NCBI GenBank assembly: GCA_030829675.1
Contig: JAURAE010000014.1
Coordinates: forward strand, 1 to 19,203
Source: Schleiferiaceae bacterium
GTDB lineage: Bacteria; Bacteroidota; Bacteroidia; Flavobacteriales; Schleiferiaceae
Length of the DNA stretch: 19,203 bases
Direction of reading: 5' to 3'
Under the pieces are notes generated by a model. That model was not told where the DNA came from, searched no databases, and saw nothing but the letters and a program-made list of their open reading frames with translations. Shown piece by piece: positions 6,705 to 14,262 of this stretch (within the stretch, counting starts at the first letter, position 1; each line of letters starts with the position of its first letter). The translations under genes and the position numbers were made by a program.

Positions 6705-8159
6705 TTACCACTCAAAGGCATAGTAATTCGCATTGCCATTCGGCTCAAATCCTTGGATGAGGACCCCGTCCCCAGGATTGAATTGGCGTGCGAGGTTTTC
6801 AAATTTCTCGACCTCGTCGATGTAGATGTTGTTGAGCTTGATAATGATAAAACCCTCCGGGATGCCTGCCTTCTCAAAGCGACCGCCCAAGATTTCAGCA
6901 ACCCGGATGCCATTGCGTATGCCTAACCTGCGCTTGTCGTTGGCGCTGAGGTTCTCGAGTTCCGCTCCAAAGCTTCTGAGGAGCTCTTCTTCCTTAGTCA
7001 GCATTTCTGTGGTGCCCAATTTATTCTTGAGCAACAACTCAAACTTCTTATTCTGGCCGTTGCGGTTTACCACAATGTCGAGGCGTTCGCCAGGACGGTG
7101 TTGGCCGAGGGCTTCGGTTAAATCGGCCCCGCTGCGCACTTCTTTGCCTGCAACATTGATGATCACATCGCCCAGCTTGAGGCCCGCATCGTCCGCAGCA
7201 CCGCCCGCAATGACATTCGCAACATAGACTCCGGAATTTACGTTGAGGTCGAGTTCCGCGGCGAGGGCAGGGGTAACTTCATTGTAGTTGATGCCCATGA
7301 AGGCACGCTGTACTCGGCCAAAATCCTTTAGATCCTTGACCACCTTGAGCATGAGGTTAGAAGGCACGGCGAAGCTGTAGCCCTCGAATGAGCCGCTGCG
7401 GGATGAGATGGCAGTATTGATCCCGACCAATTCCCCGGCTGTATTCACCAAGGCCCCGCCTGAGTTGCCAGGATTCACCGCGGCATCCGTTTGCAAGAAG
7501 CTCTCAATGGCGCTCTGCTCGTCAATGATGTTGATGTCGCGCCCTTTGGCACTGATGATGCCTGCCGTTACGGTGCTGGTAAGGTTGAACGGATTGCCCA
7601 CCGCCAAGACCCATTGGCCGAGACGGACATTATCGGAATTGGCCACTTGTACATAGTCCAATTCCCTTGCCTCAATCTTCAATAGCGCAATATCCGTCGT
7701 AGGATCCGTGCCCACCAACGTCGCCTTGTATTCATCATTATTGGCCAAGGTAATGGTGATGTCCTTTGCCCCGTCGATCACGTGGTTGTTGGTGACAATA
7801 TATCCGTCTTCCGATAGAATCACGCCCGATCCGCTGCCCTGCACTTCAAAGCGCTGAGGGGTAGAGGGGCGCCCGAAAAACAGGTCGTTGAAGGGATTGT
7901 AGTAATTCTGCACGCGCTCTGCCGTGGTTTTGACATGCACCACAGCTTCCACCGTTCGCTCTGCCGCGCCCACAAAATCCGAGGGCATGGCTGCCGCCCC
8001 CGCACTGAGGTTGGTGCGCTGGGCCACAGGAGCTTCGCGTTCTTGGATGATGACCGTTTTACCGGAGTAGCCCATCAGGTGTGCACCGCCCAAGGCGATG
8101 GCTGCACCCCCAAGGGCAGTAAAAAATAAAAGACCTAGCGTTTTCGTTGTGACTTTCAT
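6705..8159 (-). CDS. htrA: HtrA/Deg-family periplasmic serine protease
   Basis: A Deg/HtrA protease and chaperone acting on misfolded envelope proteins. The 484-residue product has an N-terminal hydrophobic segment (about 6-28) serving as signal peptide or anchor. The trypsin-like domain follows, with the triad His126 (TNNHVIDGA), Asp156 (TTDIALLKI) and Ser233 (NPGNSGGALVN). Two PDZ domains follow, about 285-370 (with GLKLGDVIINVAGKEV) and about 395-484 (with IPEGFIIIKLNNIYIDEVEKF). The second PDZ ends the protein exactly, in a two-PDZ layout of DegP/DegQ type. The ATG at 8159 is preferred over an in-frame TTG three codons upstream. It is transcribed divergently from dapF across a 115-base gap; on its side only a spaced variant of the promoter element (TA-CAA-TTTG, 8199-8207) is seen. 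It ends in its own terminator. Confidence 0.95.
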   Translation of the reverse strand: MKVTTKTLGLLFFTALGGAAIALGGAHLMGYSGKTVIIQEREAPVAQRTNLSAGAAAMPSDFVGAAERTVEAVVHVKTTAERVQNYYNPFNDLFFGRPSTPQRFEVQGSGSGVILSEDGYIVTNNHVIDGAKDITITLANNDEYKATLVGTDPTTDIALLKIEARELDYVQVANSDNVRLGQWVLAVGNPFNLTSTVTAGIISAKGRDINIIDEQSAIESFLQTDAAVNPGNSGGALVNTAGELVGINTAISSRSGSFEGYSFAVPSNLMLKVVKDLKDFGRVQRAFMGINYNEVTPALAAELDLNVNSGVYVANVIAGGAADDAGLKLGDVIINVAGKEVRSGADLTEALGQHRPGERLDIVVNRNGQNKKFELLLKNKLGTTEMLTKEEELLRSFGAELENLSANDKRRLGIRNGIRVAEILGGRFEKAGIPEGFIIIKLNNIYIDEVEKFENLARQFNPGDGVLIQGFEPNGNANYYAFEW

Positions 8160-8241
8160 AGTCTGCAATTTTTTGATGAAGGTTCCTTATCGTATCTTCA
8201 AATTGTACACCAAATCAACGTAGCTTACCCGCTGAAGTGCA

Positions 8242-8249
8242 TAACTTTA
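8242..8249 (+). promoter_or_regulatory. Weak -7-like element for the dapF operon
   Basis: TAACTTTA matches seven of the eight positions of TAnnTTTG and lies 25 bases before the dapF ATG. It is the best candidate in the 115-base divergent gap between htrA and dapF. An AAGGAG at 8267-8272 is only two bases from the ATG, which is too close for a normal Shine-Dalgarno sequence. Confidence 0.3.
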
Positions 8250-8274
8250 ACGCCTTTTAACATCCCAAGGAGTA

Positions 8275-9039
8275 ATGGCTCATACCTTTTACAAATACCA
8301 CGGCGCCGGTAATGATTTTATCCTCTTCGACAACAGGTTGAGCAGGGTCCAATTATCTTCTGAGCGTATCGCCGAACTCTGCCACCGCCACTATGGCATA
8401 GGCGCGGACGGCCTGATGTTGCTAGAAAAGCCGCGCAACGAAGGGGATGATTTTTACATGGTCTATTACAACGCCGACGGCAACGAAAGCACCATGTGCG
8501 GTAATGGCGGTCGTTGTATTGCCAAGTTCGCCCAAGACCTTGGCATCATTCAGCATAAAGCCACCTTCACAGCCATCGATGGTCCTCACTGGGCCGCCTT
8601 TGATGGAGATCAGGTTGCCCTTGGAATGGTCGATGCACCTGCCGTTGAAGAGCGCCATGGAGGGTTGTTCATAAATACAGGTTCTCCACATCATGTTGAA
8701 AACCGTATGGCTGGGCCCGATTTTGTGTCGGTGGCCCGCGAACTTCGAAACCGTTATGGCGCCGAAGGATGTAATATCAACTTCATCCAAGCCTGCAATG
8801 ATGAATTATCCATCAGGACCTACGAGCGTGGCGTAGAAGGGGAAACCCTCGCATGCGGCACTGGGGCGACCGGTGCGGCGATGGTCGCCGTGGCGAAGCA
8901 ATGGGTATCCGCCGCACCCGTGAAACTCTATGCCCAGGGCGGAGTACTTGAGGTGGATTTCAAGGGCACGGGACCCTTTACCGATGTAGTATTGAAAGGC
9001 CCCGCTATTAAGGTGTTTGAAGGAACCATAGAACTATAA
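8275..9039 (+). CDS. dapF: Diaminopimelate epimerase
   Basis: Cofactor-independent racemase-type enzyme that converts LL- to meso-2,6-diaminopimelate, for lysine synthesis and the peptidoglycan stem peptide. The 254-residue protein has both pseudo-symmetric halves. The two catalytic thiols are Cys75 in MCGNGGRCIAKFA and Cys194 in ACGTGATGAA. The family opening FYKYHGAGNDFILFDN and the second-half RTYERGVEGETLACGTG are intact. It is the first gene of a compact operon: the GNAT gene starts 5 bases after its stop, then mltG and a sulfurtransferase overlap in turn. The shared theme with mltG is cell-wall synthesis. Confidence 0.97.
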   Translation: MAHTFYKYHGAGNDFILFDNRLSRVQLSSERIAELCHRHYGIGADGLMLLEKPRNEGDDFYMVYYNADGNESTMCGNGGRCIAKFAQDLGIIQHKATFTAIDGPHWAAFDGDQVALGMVDAPAVEERHGGLFINTGSPHHVENRMAGPDFVSVARELRNRYGAEGCNINFIQACNDELSIRTYERGVEGETLACGTGATGAAMVAVAKQWVSAAPVKLYAQGGVLEVDFKGTGPFTDVVLKGPAIKVFEGTIEL

Positions 9040-9044
9040 CCGTT

Positions 9045-9557
9045 ATGATACCTGTCAAAGATTTAGGCGTGTTGCGCGCCCCGGAAGAGTCAGATTTGAA
9101 ATGGCTCATGCACATTGAAAATGATTCCTCCGTTTGGTACGTGAGTGCCACTAAGGAGCCGTATTCTATGTTGAGTATACGACAATATTTGACCAGACAT
9201 GAAAATCTTGTTACTGACGGACAACTGAGGTTAATATTAGATGTTGACGGAGATCCCGTGGGTGCGGTCGATTTGTTCGATTACGATCCATTTACCAAAC
9301 GAGCGGGTGTGGGCATCATGATTGAGGAAAAACATAGGGGGAAGGGCTGGTCGAAATTGGCCCTAGAAACTATGGAGCATTATGCATACAATACCTTGCA
9401 TGTAGAGAACTTGTATGCCCACGTGCCCATGATCAATGATGCGAGTCTTGGCCTCTTCGAATCCCGCGGATTTCGTGAAGTAGGGGTGCTCATGCATTGG
9501 ATTTGGTGGGAAGGCGAGTACGTCGATGCCAAAATCTTCCAAAAAATCATCATATGA
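9045..9557 (+). CDS. GNAT-family N-acetyltransferase, RimJ/SpeG-like
   Basis: A 170-residue single-domain acetyltransferase using acetyl-CoA; the acceptor is unknown. The opening LGVLRAPEESDLKWLMHIEND resembles the first strand and helix of the RimJ/RimL/SpeG branch. Motif A is clear: GVGIMIEEKHRGKGWSKLAL (88-107), with the pyrophosphate-binding RGKGWS at 98-103. Motif B follows in NDASLGLFESRGFREVG (131-147), where the Asn and the GF turn are typical. It lies between dapF (5-base gap) and mltG, whose ATG overlaps its stop in an ATGA, so translation of the pair is probably coupled. Protein, polyamine or small-molecule acceptors all remain possible. Confidence 0.9.
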   Translation: MIPVKDLGVLRAPEESDLKWLMHIENDSSVWYVSATKEPYSMLSIRQYLTRHENLVTDGQLRLILDVDGDPVGAVDLFDYDPFTKRAGVGIMIEEKHRGKGWSKLALETMEHYAYNTLHVENLYAHVPMINDASLGLFESRGFREVGVLMHWIWWEGEYVDAKIFQKIII

Positions 9558-10582
9558 GAAAAACCCTAGTCCTCTTGTTCGGCATTTTAGTGCCGGCTGC
9601 GATGATCTATATCGCTTATACCGGATACAATGTGGTCTTTGAACCCAATGTGAACGAAGCGAAATTACCGTATAAGCTGTTTGTGAAGGAAGGTACGACT
9701 GCTGAACAGCTATACGCGCAGCTGTTGGAGGATGAGGTATTGCTAAACCCACAGGGGTTTTTAATGCTCGCAAAAAACAAGGGGTTGGCCAAAGTAAAAT
9801 CTGGCCACTATGTGATCGATCAGGGCATGAGCAACAATACCTTGATTAATGCCTTGAAGGCGGGGTTGCAGGAGCCTATTCGCATCACCTTTAATAGTGC
9901 CGATAATTTGGCGGACCTCGCGGGGAAATTGGGCAAGCAGTTACTCGTAGATAGTACGGACCTGTACAAGGCGTTGAAAGCGCCCATGGACGGATGGGAG
10001 GGACCCTTGGCCTTGGGTGCCTTTTTACCGGATACCTATGAGGTTTATTGGAATGCCTCCGCTAAATCTATCGCAAATAAACTCTATCAAAACACCATCG
10101 CCTTCTGGACGCCGGCGCGCATCAAGCAGGCGGAAGCTATGAAAATGACGCCCGGGGAGATCAGTACCTTGGCGAGCATTGTCATGAAGGAAAGTTCTAA
10201 GGCCACCGATCGTCCCCTAGTGGCGCGCTTGTATTTGAACAGGTTGCAGAAGGGGATGAGACTTCAGGCAGATCCTACGGTCATTTTTGCCTTGAATGAT
10301 TTAAATCCTGAGCAGCCCGTGCGTCGAGTATTGACCCGGGATCTGAAGTTGGAGCATCCCTACAATACCTATGTAATCAAAGGATTGCCACCGGGACCTA
10401 TTTGTGTACCGGAAAAGGCTGCTTTGTTAGCGGTATTGGAGGCGCCCAAGCACGATTACCTTTTCATGTGTGCGAATCCAGATAACCCCGGCTATCACGC
10501 TTTTGCACGCAACTATGCGGGGCACTTGGTCAATCAGCGCCGCTGGACTCAATGGCTGGATTCGCAAAAAATTTACCGATAA
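9554..10582 (+). CDS. mltG: Endolytic transglycosylase MltG
   Basis: Membrane-anchored lytic transglycosylase (YceG family) that cuts nascent glycan strands inside the chain and is thought to set glycan length. The 342-residue product has an N-terminal transmembrane segment (about 4-22) and then a LysM-like region (about 40-90, with FVKEGTTAEQLYAQLLED). The YceG domain follows. The catalytic glutamate is Glu213 in ASIVMKES; further signatures are ARLYLNRLQKGMRLQADPTV, HPYNTYVIKGLPPGPICVPE and YHAFARNYAGHL. The ATG at 9554, inside the ATGA overlap with the acetyltransferase stop, is preferred over an in-frame ATG 57 bases upstream. From the overlap start the protein begins MRKTLVLLFG and goes directly into the membrane helix. 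The next gene begins inside its last ten codons. Confidence 0.95.
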   Translation: MRKTLVLLFGILVPAAMIYIAYTGYNVVFEPNVNEAKLPYKLFVKEGTTAEQLYAQLLEDEVLLNPQGFLMLAKNKGLAKVKSGHYVIDQGMSNNTLINALKAGLQEPIRITFNSADNLADLAGKLGKQLLVDSTDLYKALKAPMDGWEGPLALGAFLPDTYEVYWNASAKSIANKLYQNTIAFWTPARIKQAEAMKMTPGEISTLASIVMKESSKATDRPLVARLYLNRLQKGMRLQADPTVIFALNDLNPEQPVRRVLTRDLKLEHPYNTYVIKGLPPGPICVPEKAALLAVLEAPKHDYLFMCANPDNPGYHAFARNYAGHLVNQRRWTQWLDSQKIYR

Positions 10583-11382
10583 TTCGCGGTACGCTAGTTT
10601 CGGCACACTGGGTACAGGACCATTTTTCTGAGGTCATTATGTGCGACGTCGTTGCAGGGCCCAATGCTCACGCCACATATCGTGAAGAACATATTGAGGG
10701 CGCGCTTTGGGTCGATCTCGAGACTCAGCTCAGTGCTCCCTATGAAGATGCCAGCGTCTTAGGCAGACATCCTCTCCCAACCCCAGAGAACTTTGCCCAT
10801 ACATTGGGAACGTTGGGTGTTTCCCGGGATTCCATGGTGATTTTGTACGATCGAACTTGTGGCATCATGGCTGCCGCCCGTATGTGGTGGATGTTGCGCG
10901 CAATAGGCCATCAGATGGTTGCTGTGGTCGATGGAGGCTATGAGGCACTAAAGAACATTGGGTTACCCGTTACCTCAGGGGAAGTGGCACCCGTACCAAC
11001 GATCTATTCCACACCTGTGATACAGTACCAATGGCCGCTCATCGAGATGGAAGATATAGCTCCTGCTATCGCCACCGGAAAGTGCTTGGTGGATGTTCGC
11101 GCCGCCGCGCGCTATGAAGGGGTAGAAGAGCCCATAGATCCTGTAGCAGGGCATATTCCCGGGGCAATCAATATTCCTTTAACGGAGGTCGTTTCAGGGG
11201 GCCAATTCCTTTCTACCGAAGCCCTGCAATCCCATTTTCAATACCTACAACATAAAGAGGTCATCGTCCATTGCGGTTCAGGAGTGACCGCTTGCCATAC
11301 CATTTTAGCCTTGGTGCATGCGGGTTACCCCGTTCCTGCCTTGTACAATGGCTCTTGGAGTCAGTGGTGTAGAAATCAATAA
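10552..11382 (+). CDS. sseA: Sulfurtransferase, 3-mercaptopyruvate/thiosulfate type (two rhodanese domains)
   Basis: Tandem-rhodanese sulfurtransferase of 276 residues. It moves a sulfane sulfur from 3-mercaptopyruvate or thiosulfate to an acceptor through a cysteine persulfide. The inactive N-terminal domain covers about 12-140 (LVSAHWVQDHF, EEHIEGALWVDL, VILYDRTCGIMAAARMWW, VVDGGYEAL). The catalytic domain covers about 165-275 (LVDVRAAARYEG, GHIPGAINIPL), with Cys241 in the active loop CGSGVT. That loop type is associated with mercaptopyruvate rather than thiosulfate preference. The ATG at 10552 lies within mltG, a 31-base overlap, and no later in-frame ATG precedes the first domain. It ends the dapF operon and is followed by a strong hairpin. 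A link to cell-wall synthesis is not evident. Confidence 0.92.
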   Translation: MAGFAKNLPIIRGTLVSAHWVQDHFSEVIMCDVVAGPNAHATYREEHIEGALWVDLETQLSAPYEDASVLGRHPLPTPENFAHTLGTLGVSRDSMVILYDRTCGIMAAARMWWMLRAIGHQMVAVVDGGYEALKNIGLPVTSGEVAPVPTIYSTPVIQYQWPLIEMEDIAPAIATGKCLVDVRAAARYEGVEEPIDPVAGHIPGAINIPLTEVVSGGQFLSTEALQSHFQYLQHKEVIVHCGSGVTACHTILALVHAGYPVPALYNGSWSQWCRNQ

Positions 11383-11420
11383 AAAGCTAAGAGGCCCGCC
11401 GCAGGCGGGCCTCTTCTTTT
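11381..11420. terminator. Bidirectional terminator between the dapF operon and clpB
   Basis: A twelve-pair stem, AAGAGGCCCGCC (11389-11400) with its complement at 11404-11415, closes on a GCA triloop. It is followed by C and four thymines on the plus strand, and by AGC and five thymines on the minus strand. It starts 6 bases after the sulfurtransferase stop and lies 11 bases from the clpB stop. Confidence 0.87.
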
Positions 11421-11430
11421 ATACACACGC

Positions 11431-14034
11431 CTATGATATGGGCAGATCCACGTTTCTGAAGACCAATTCCCCGTCAAAAGCATCCAACAGAATCACATCG
11501 TCGGCATGTACCTTGCCTGCAATGATTTCCTTACTCAGTGCATTGAGCACTTCGTTTTGGATGGCACGTTTCACCGGTCGCGCGCCGTATTGAGGATCCC
11601 AGCCGGCTTCGCTGAGGTGCGCAATGGCTTCGGGACTGGCCTCCAAGGTGATGTTTTGCTCGTTCAGGCGTCGCTTCACCACATTTAATTGTAAACCCAC
11701 AATTTTACTCATCTCGCTTTTATCGAGCGGACTGAATACGCTGATCTCATCGATGCGGTTGATGAATTCTGGGCGTACAACCTTTTGTAGGAGTCCAATA
11801 AGCTCAGGCTTCAATCTATTCATTAAAGTGCTGTATTCAGCGCCGTCGTATTGATCGATGGCTTCGTTGATCAAATGAGAGCCAATGTTGCTCGTCATGA
11901 TCACGAGGGTGTTCTTGAAGTTCACTGTACGGCCCTTATTATCCGTCAGGCGGCCATCATCGAGCACCTGTAAGAGAATGTTGAATGTATCTGGGTGCGC
12001 CTTTTCAATTTCGTCTAAGAGGACAACGCTGTAGGGCATGCGACGAACGGCCTCGGTTAATTGGCCCCCTTCATCGTATCCGACATATCCCGGGGGCGCG
12101 CCCACCAATCTGCTCACGCTGTGTTTTTCTTGGTATTCACTCATATCGATGCGCGTCATGGCGTGCTCATCATTAAAGAGGTAAGCCGCGAGGGCCTTGG
12201 CGAGCTCAGTTTTTCCCACTCCGGTCGTTCCAAGAAAGAGGAAACTCCCAATAGGCTTATTGGGATCGCCCAACCCGGCTCTAGAACGGCGTATCGCGTC
12301 GCTCACGGCGCCAATGGCAGCTACCTGCCCAACGACGCGCTTGTGGAGCTCTTCTTCCATACGCAACAGCTTCATGCGCTCGCTTTCCAACATCTTCTGA
12401 ACGGGGATGCCTGTCCAACGGCTCACGACTTCCGCAATATCTTCAGCAGTCACTTCTTCTTTGATCATCGTGCGCTCGCTGTTTTCGAGATCTGCCTCGG
12501 CTTTATTCAGTTCTTTCTCGGCCTCTTGCATCAATCCATAGCGGATTTCAGCTACCCGCCCATAGTTGCCGGCGCGCTCCTCACGCTCGGCTTCAAGCTT
12601 AAACTGTTCCAAGCGTTCTTTGATCTCCTGAATGCGCTCTGCACTGTTTTTCTCACGTTCCCAAACGGCACTGAGGGCATCTCGTTCTTCATAGAGTTCG
12701 CTGAGCTCAGATTTAATGACGGCCAATTTCTTTTTATCGTCCTCGCGCTTGATGCCTTCCTGTTCGATTTCAAGTTGAAGGATTTTACGGTCTAGAATGT
12801 CCAATTCCTCCGGCTTGGAGTTGATTTCCATCCGAATCTTAGACGCCGCTTCGTCCATCAAGTCGATGGCCTTATCCGGCAGGAATCTATCGCTGATATA
12901 ACGAGAACTCAATTCCACCGCGCTGATGACTGCCTCATCCTTTATACGGACTTTGTGGTGGGTTTCGTATTTCTCCTTGATCCCACGCAAGATGCTGATG
13001 CTGCTTTCCTGATCCGGTTCTTCCACCATGACCTTCTGGAAGCGTCGCTCCAAGGCTTTATCCTTTTCAAAATACTTCTGGAATTCGTCTAGGGTAGTGG
13101 CACCAATGGCTCTAAGCTCGCCACGGGCTAGTGCCGGCTTGAGGATATTGGCGGCGTCCATGGCGCCTTCGCCCTTGCCCGCACCCACCAAGGTGTGTAT
13201 CTCGTCGATGAACAGTAAGATATTGCCGTCGCTGCTGGTCACTTCCTTGACCACGGCTTTCAAGCGCTCCTCAAATTCCCCCTTGTACTTTGCCCCCGCA
13301 ATAAGGGCACCCATGTCCAGGCTGTACACGGTTTTGTCCTTGAGGTTTTCAGGGGCATCACCATTTAGAATGCGTTGTGCTAATCCTTCGGCGATGGCCG
13401 TTTTCCCTACACCGGGCTCTCCCACGAGGATGGGGTTGTTCTTAGTGCGTCGAGAAAGGATTTGGAGAACTCGACGAATCTCATCGCCTCGACCTATGAC
13501 TGGGTCGAGTTTTCCTTCCTCAGCCATCTTATTGAGGTTCTTGGCATATTTATCCAAGCTGTTGTAGGTGTTTTCGGCACCTGAGCTGTTGGCATGGCGT
13601 CCTTTACGCAAGCTGTCGATGGCTCCTTCAACGACTTTGGTAGTGAATCCGGCATCATTTAACATTTTACCGGCGGCGCCCTTGTCTTCTAGCAAGGCGA
13701 GTAGGAGGTGTTCAGTGGCGACAAAATCATCCTTCATGCCCTCTGCCTTTTGAACGGCCTTTTGAAGCACAAAGGCAGCATCTCTACCCATATAGGTTTC
13801 TCCGCCGCTAGAAGAGGTAGGAAGGCCTGTATAGGCGGCTTCGAGCGCAGTATGTAATCTGTCCAATTGTATCTCGCCCTGCTGTGCCACAAAAGGTAGC
13901 ACGCTTTGGTCTTCCTTGACTAAGGCCAATAATAGGTGAAGGGATTCCACCTGAGTATGTCGTTTGTCAGTAGCTAAGAATTGCGCTTTGGCAATAATGC
14001 TCTGACTCTTGGTTGTGAATTTTTCTATGTTCAT
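11431..14034 (-). CDS. clpB: ATP-dependent disaggregase ClpB (Hsp100)
   Basis: Hexameric AAA+ chaperone that, with DnaK, pulls polypeptides out of aggregates after heat or other stress. The 867-residue length is normal. In order: Clp N-domain, about 1-145, with two repeats; first AAA+ module with Walker A GEPGVGKT (205-212) and Walker B LLFIDEIH (273-280); coiled-coil middle domain, about 405-530, rich in Glu/Lys/Arg, which marks ClpB rather than ClpA or ClpC; second AAA+ module with Walker A GTTGVGKT (602-609) and VVLLDEIEKAHPD; and a C-terminal small domain. The start MNIEKFTTKSQ is preferred over an ATG 48 bases upstream because it matches the usual N terminus. Upstream there is no CIRCE repeat, and only a poor match to the -7 element near 14068-14075. 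Confidence 0.97.
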   Translation of the reverse strand: MNIEKFTTKSQSIIAKAQFLATDKRHTQVESLHLLLALVKEDQSVLPFVAQQGEIQLDRLHTALEAAYTGLPTSSSGGETYMGRDAAFVLQKAVQKAEGMKDDFVATEHLLLALLEDKGAAGKMLNDAGFTTKVVEGAIDSLRKGRHANSSGAENTYNSLDKYAKNLNKMAEEGKLDPVIGRGDEIRRVLQILSRRTKNNPILVGEPGVGKTAIAEGLAQRILNGDAPENLKDKTVYSLDMGALIAGAKYKGEFEERLKAVVKEVTSSDGNILLFIDEIHTLVGAGKGEGAMDAANILKPALARGELRAIGATTLDEFQKYFEKDKALERRFQKVMVEEPDQESSISILRGIKEKYETHHKVRIKDEAVISAVELSSRYISDRFLPDKAIDLMDEAASKIRMEINSKPEELDILDRKILQLEIEQEGIKREDDKKKLAVIKSELSELYEERDALSAVWEREKNSAERIQEIKERLEQFKLEAEREERAGNYGRVAEIRYGLMQEAEKELNKAEADLENSERTMIKEEVTAEDIAEVVSRWTGIPVQKMLESERMKLLRMEEELHKRVVGQVAAIGAVSDAIRRSRAGLGDPNKPIGSFLFLGTTGVGKTELAKALAAYLFNDEHAMTRIDMSEYQEKHSVSRLVGAPPGYVGYDEGGQLTEAVRRMPYSVVLLDEIEKAHPDTFNILLQVLDDGRLTDNKGRTVNFKNTLVIMTSNIGSHLINEAIDQYDGAEYSTLMNRLKPELIGLLQKVVRPEFINRIDEISVFSPLDKSEMSKIVGLQLNVVKRRLNEQNITLEASPEAIAHLSEAGWDPQYGARPVKRAIQNEVLNALSKEIIAGKVHADDVILLDAFDGELVFRNVDLPIS

Positions 14035-14196
14035 AACAATAGGGTTTGGGTTCCGTGGATTTTCGGTCAAAGGATGTGCCAATGAAAATTGGACATAAGA
14101 AAAGGGGACACCTTGGCTGAAAACCAGAGTCTTAGCGGAAATTATGACGCATTAGACGATGTTTTACTGCCAATATTACTGCTGGAATTGGTCTGC

Positions 14197-14239
14197 AAAA
14201 AAAAAACACCCCCGCAGGTCCGTAAACACTGCGAGGGTG
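14197..14239 (-). terminator. Rho-independent terminator after the giant secreted-protein gene
   Basis: The minus-strand stem is CACCCTCGCAG paired with CTGCGGGGGTG, 11 pairs including one U-G. The loop has eleven bases, and ten thymines follow (adenines 14197-14206 on the plus strand). It begins 23 bases past the stop codon. The rest of the 228-base interval up to clpB (14035-14262) holds no gene that I can support. Confidence 0.85.
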
Positions 14240-14262
14240 AAAAAAATCTATCTATTGATGCC

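Noticed and set aside
8267..8272. AAGGAG as a Shine-Dalgarno sequence for dapF
   Set aside because: It ends only two bases before the ATG, too close for normal pairing with the ribosome.
12061..12795. Plus-strand open frame of 244 codons inside clpB
   Set aside because: It is antisense to the middle and second AAA+ region of an intact, well-recognised clpB; long antisense frames are common opposite codon-biased genes.
13028..13567. Plus-strand open frame of 179 codons inside clpB
   Set aside because: It is the antisense shadow of the first AAA+ module, Ser/Pro/Arg-rich, without domain character.
14035..14082. 16-codon N-terminal extension of ClpB
   Set aside because: The family normally begins at MNIEKFTTKSQ; the extension is Pro/Asn-rich and unlike ClpB.
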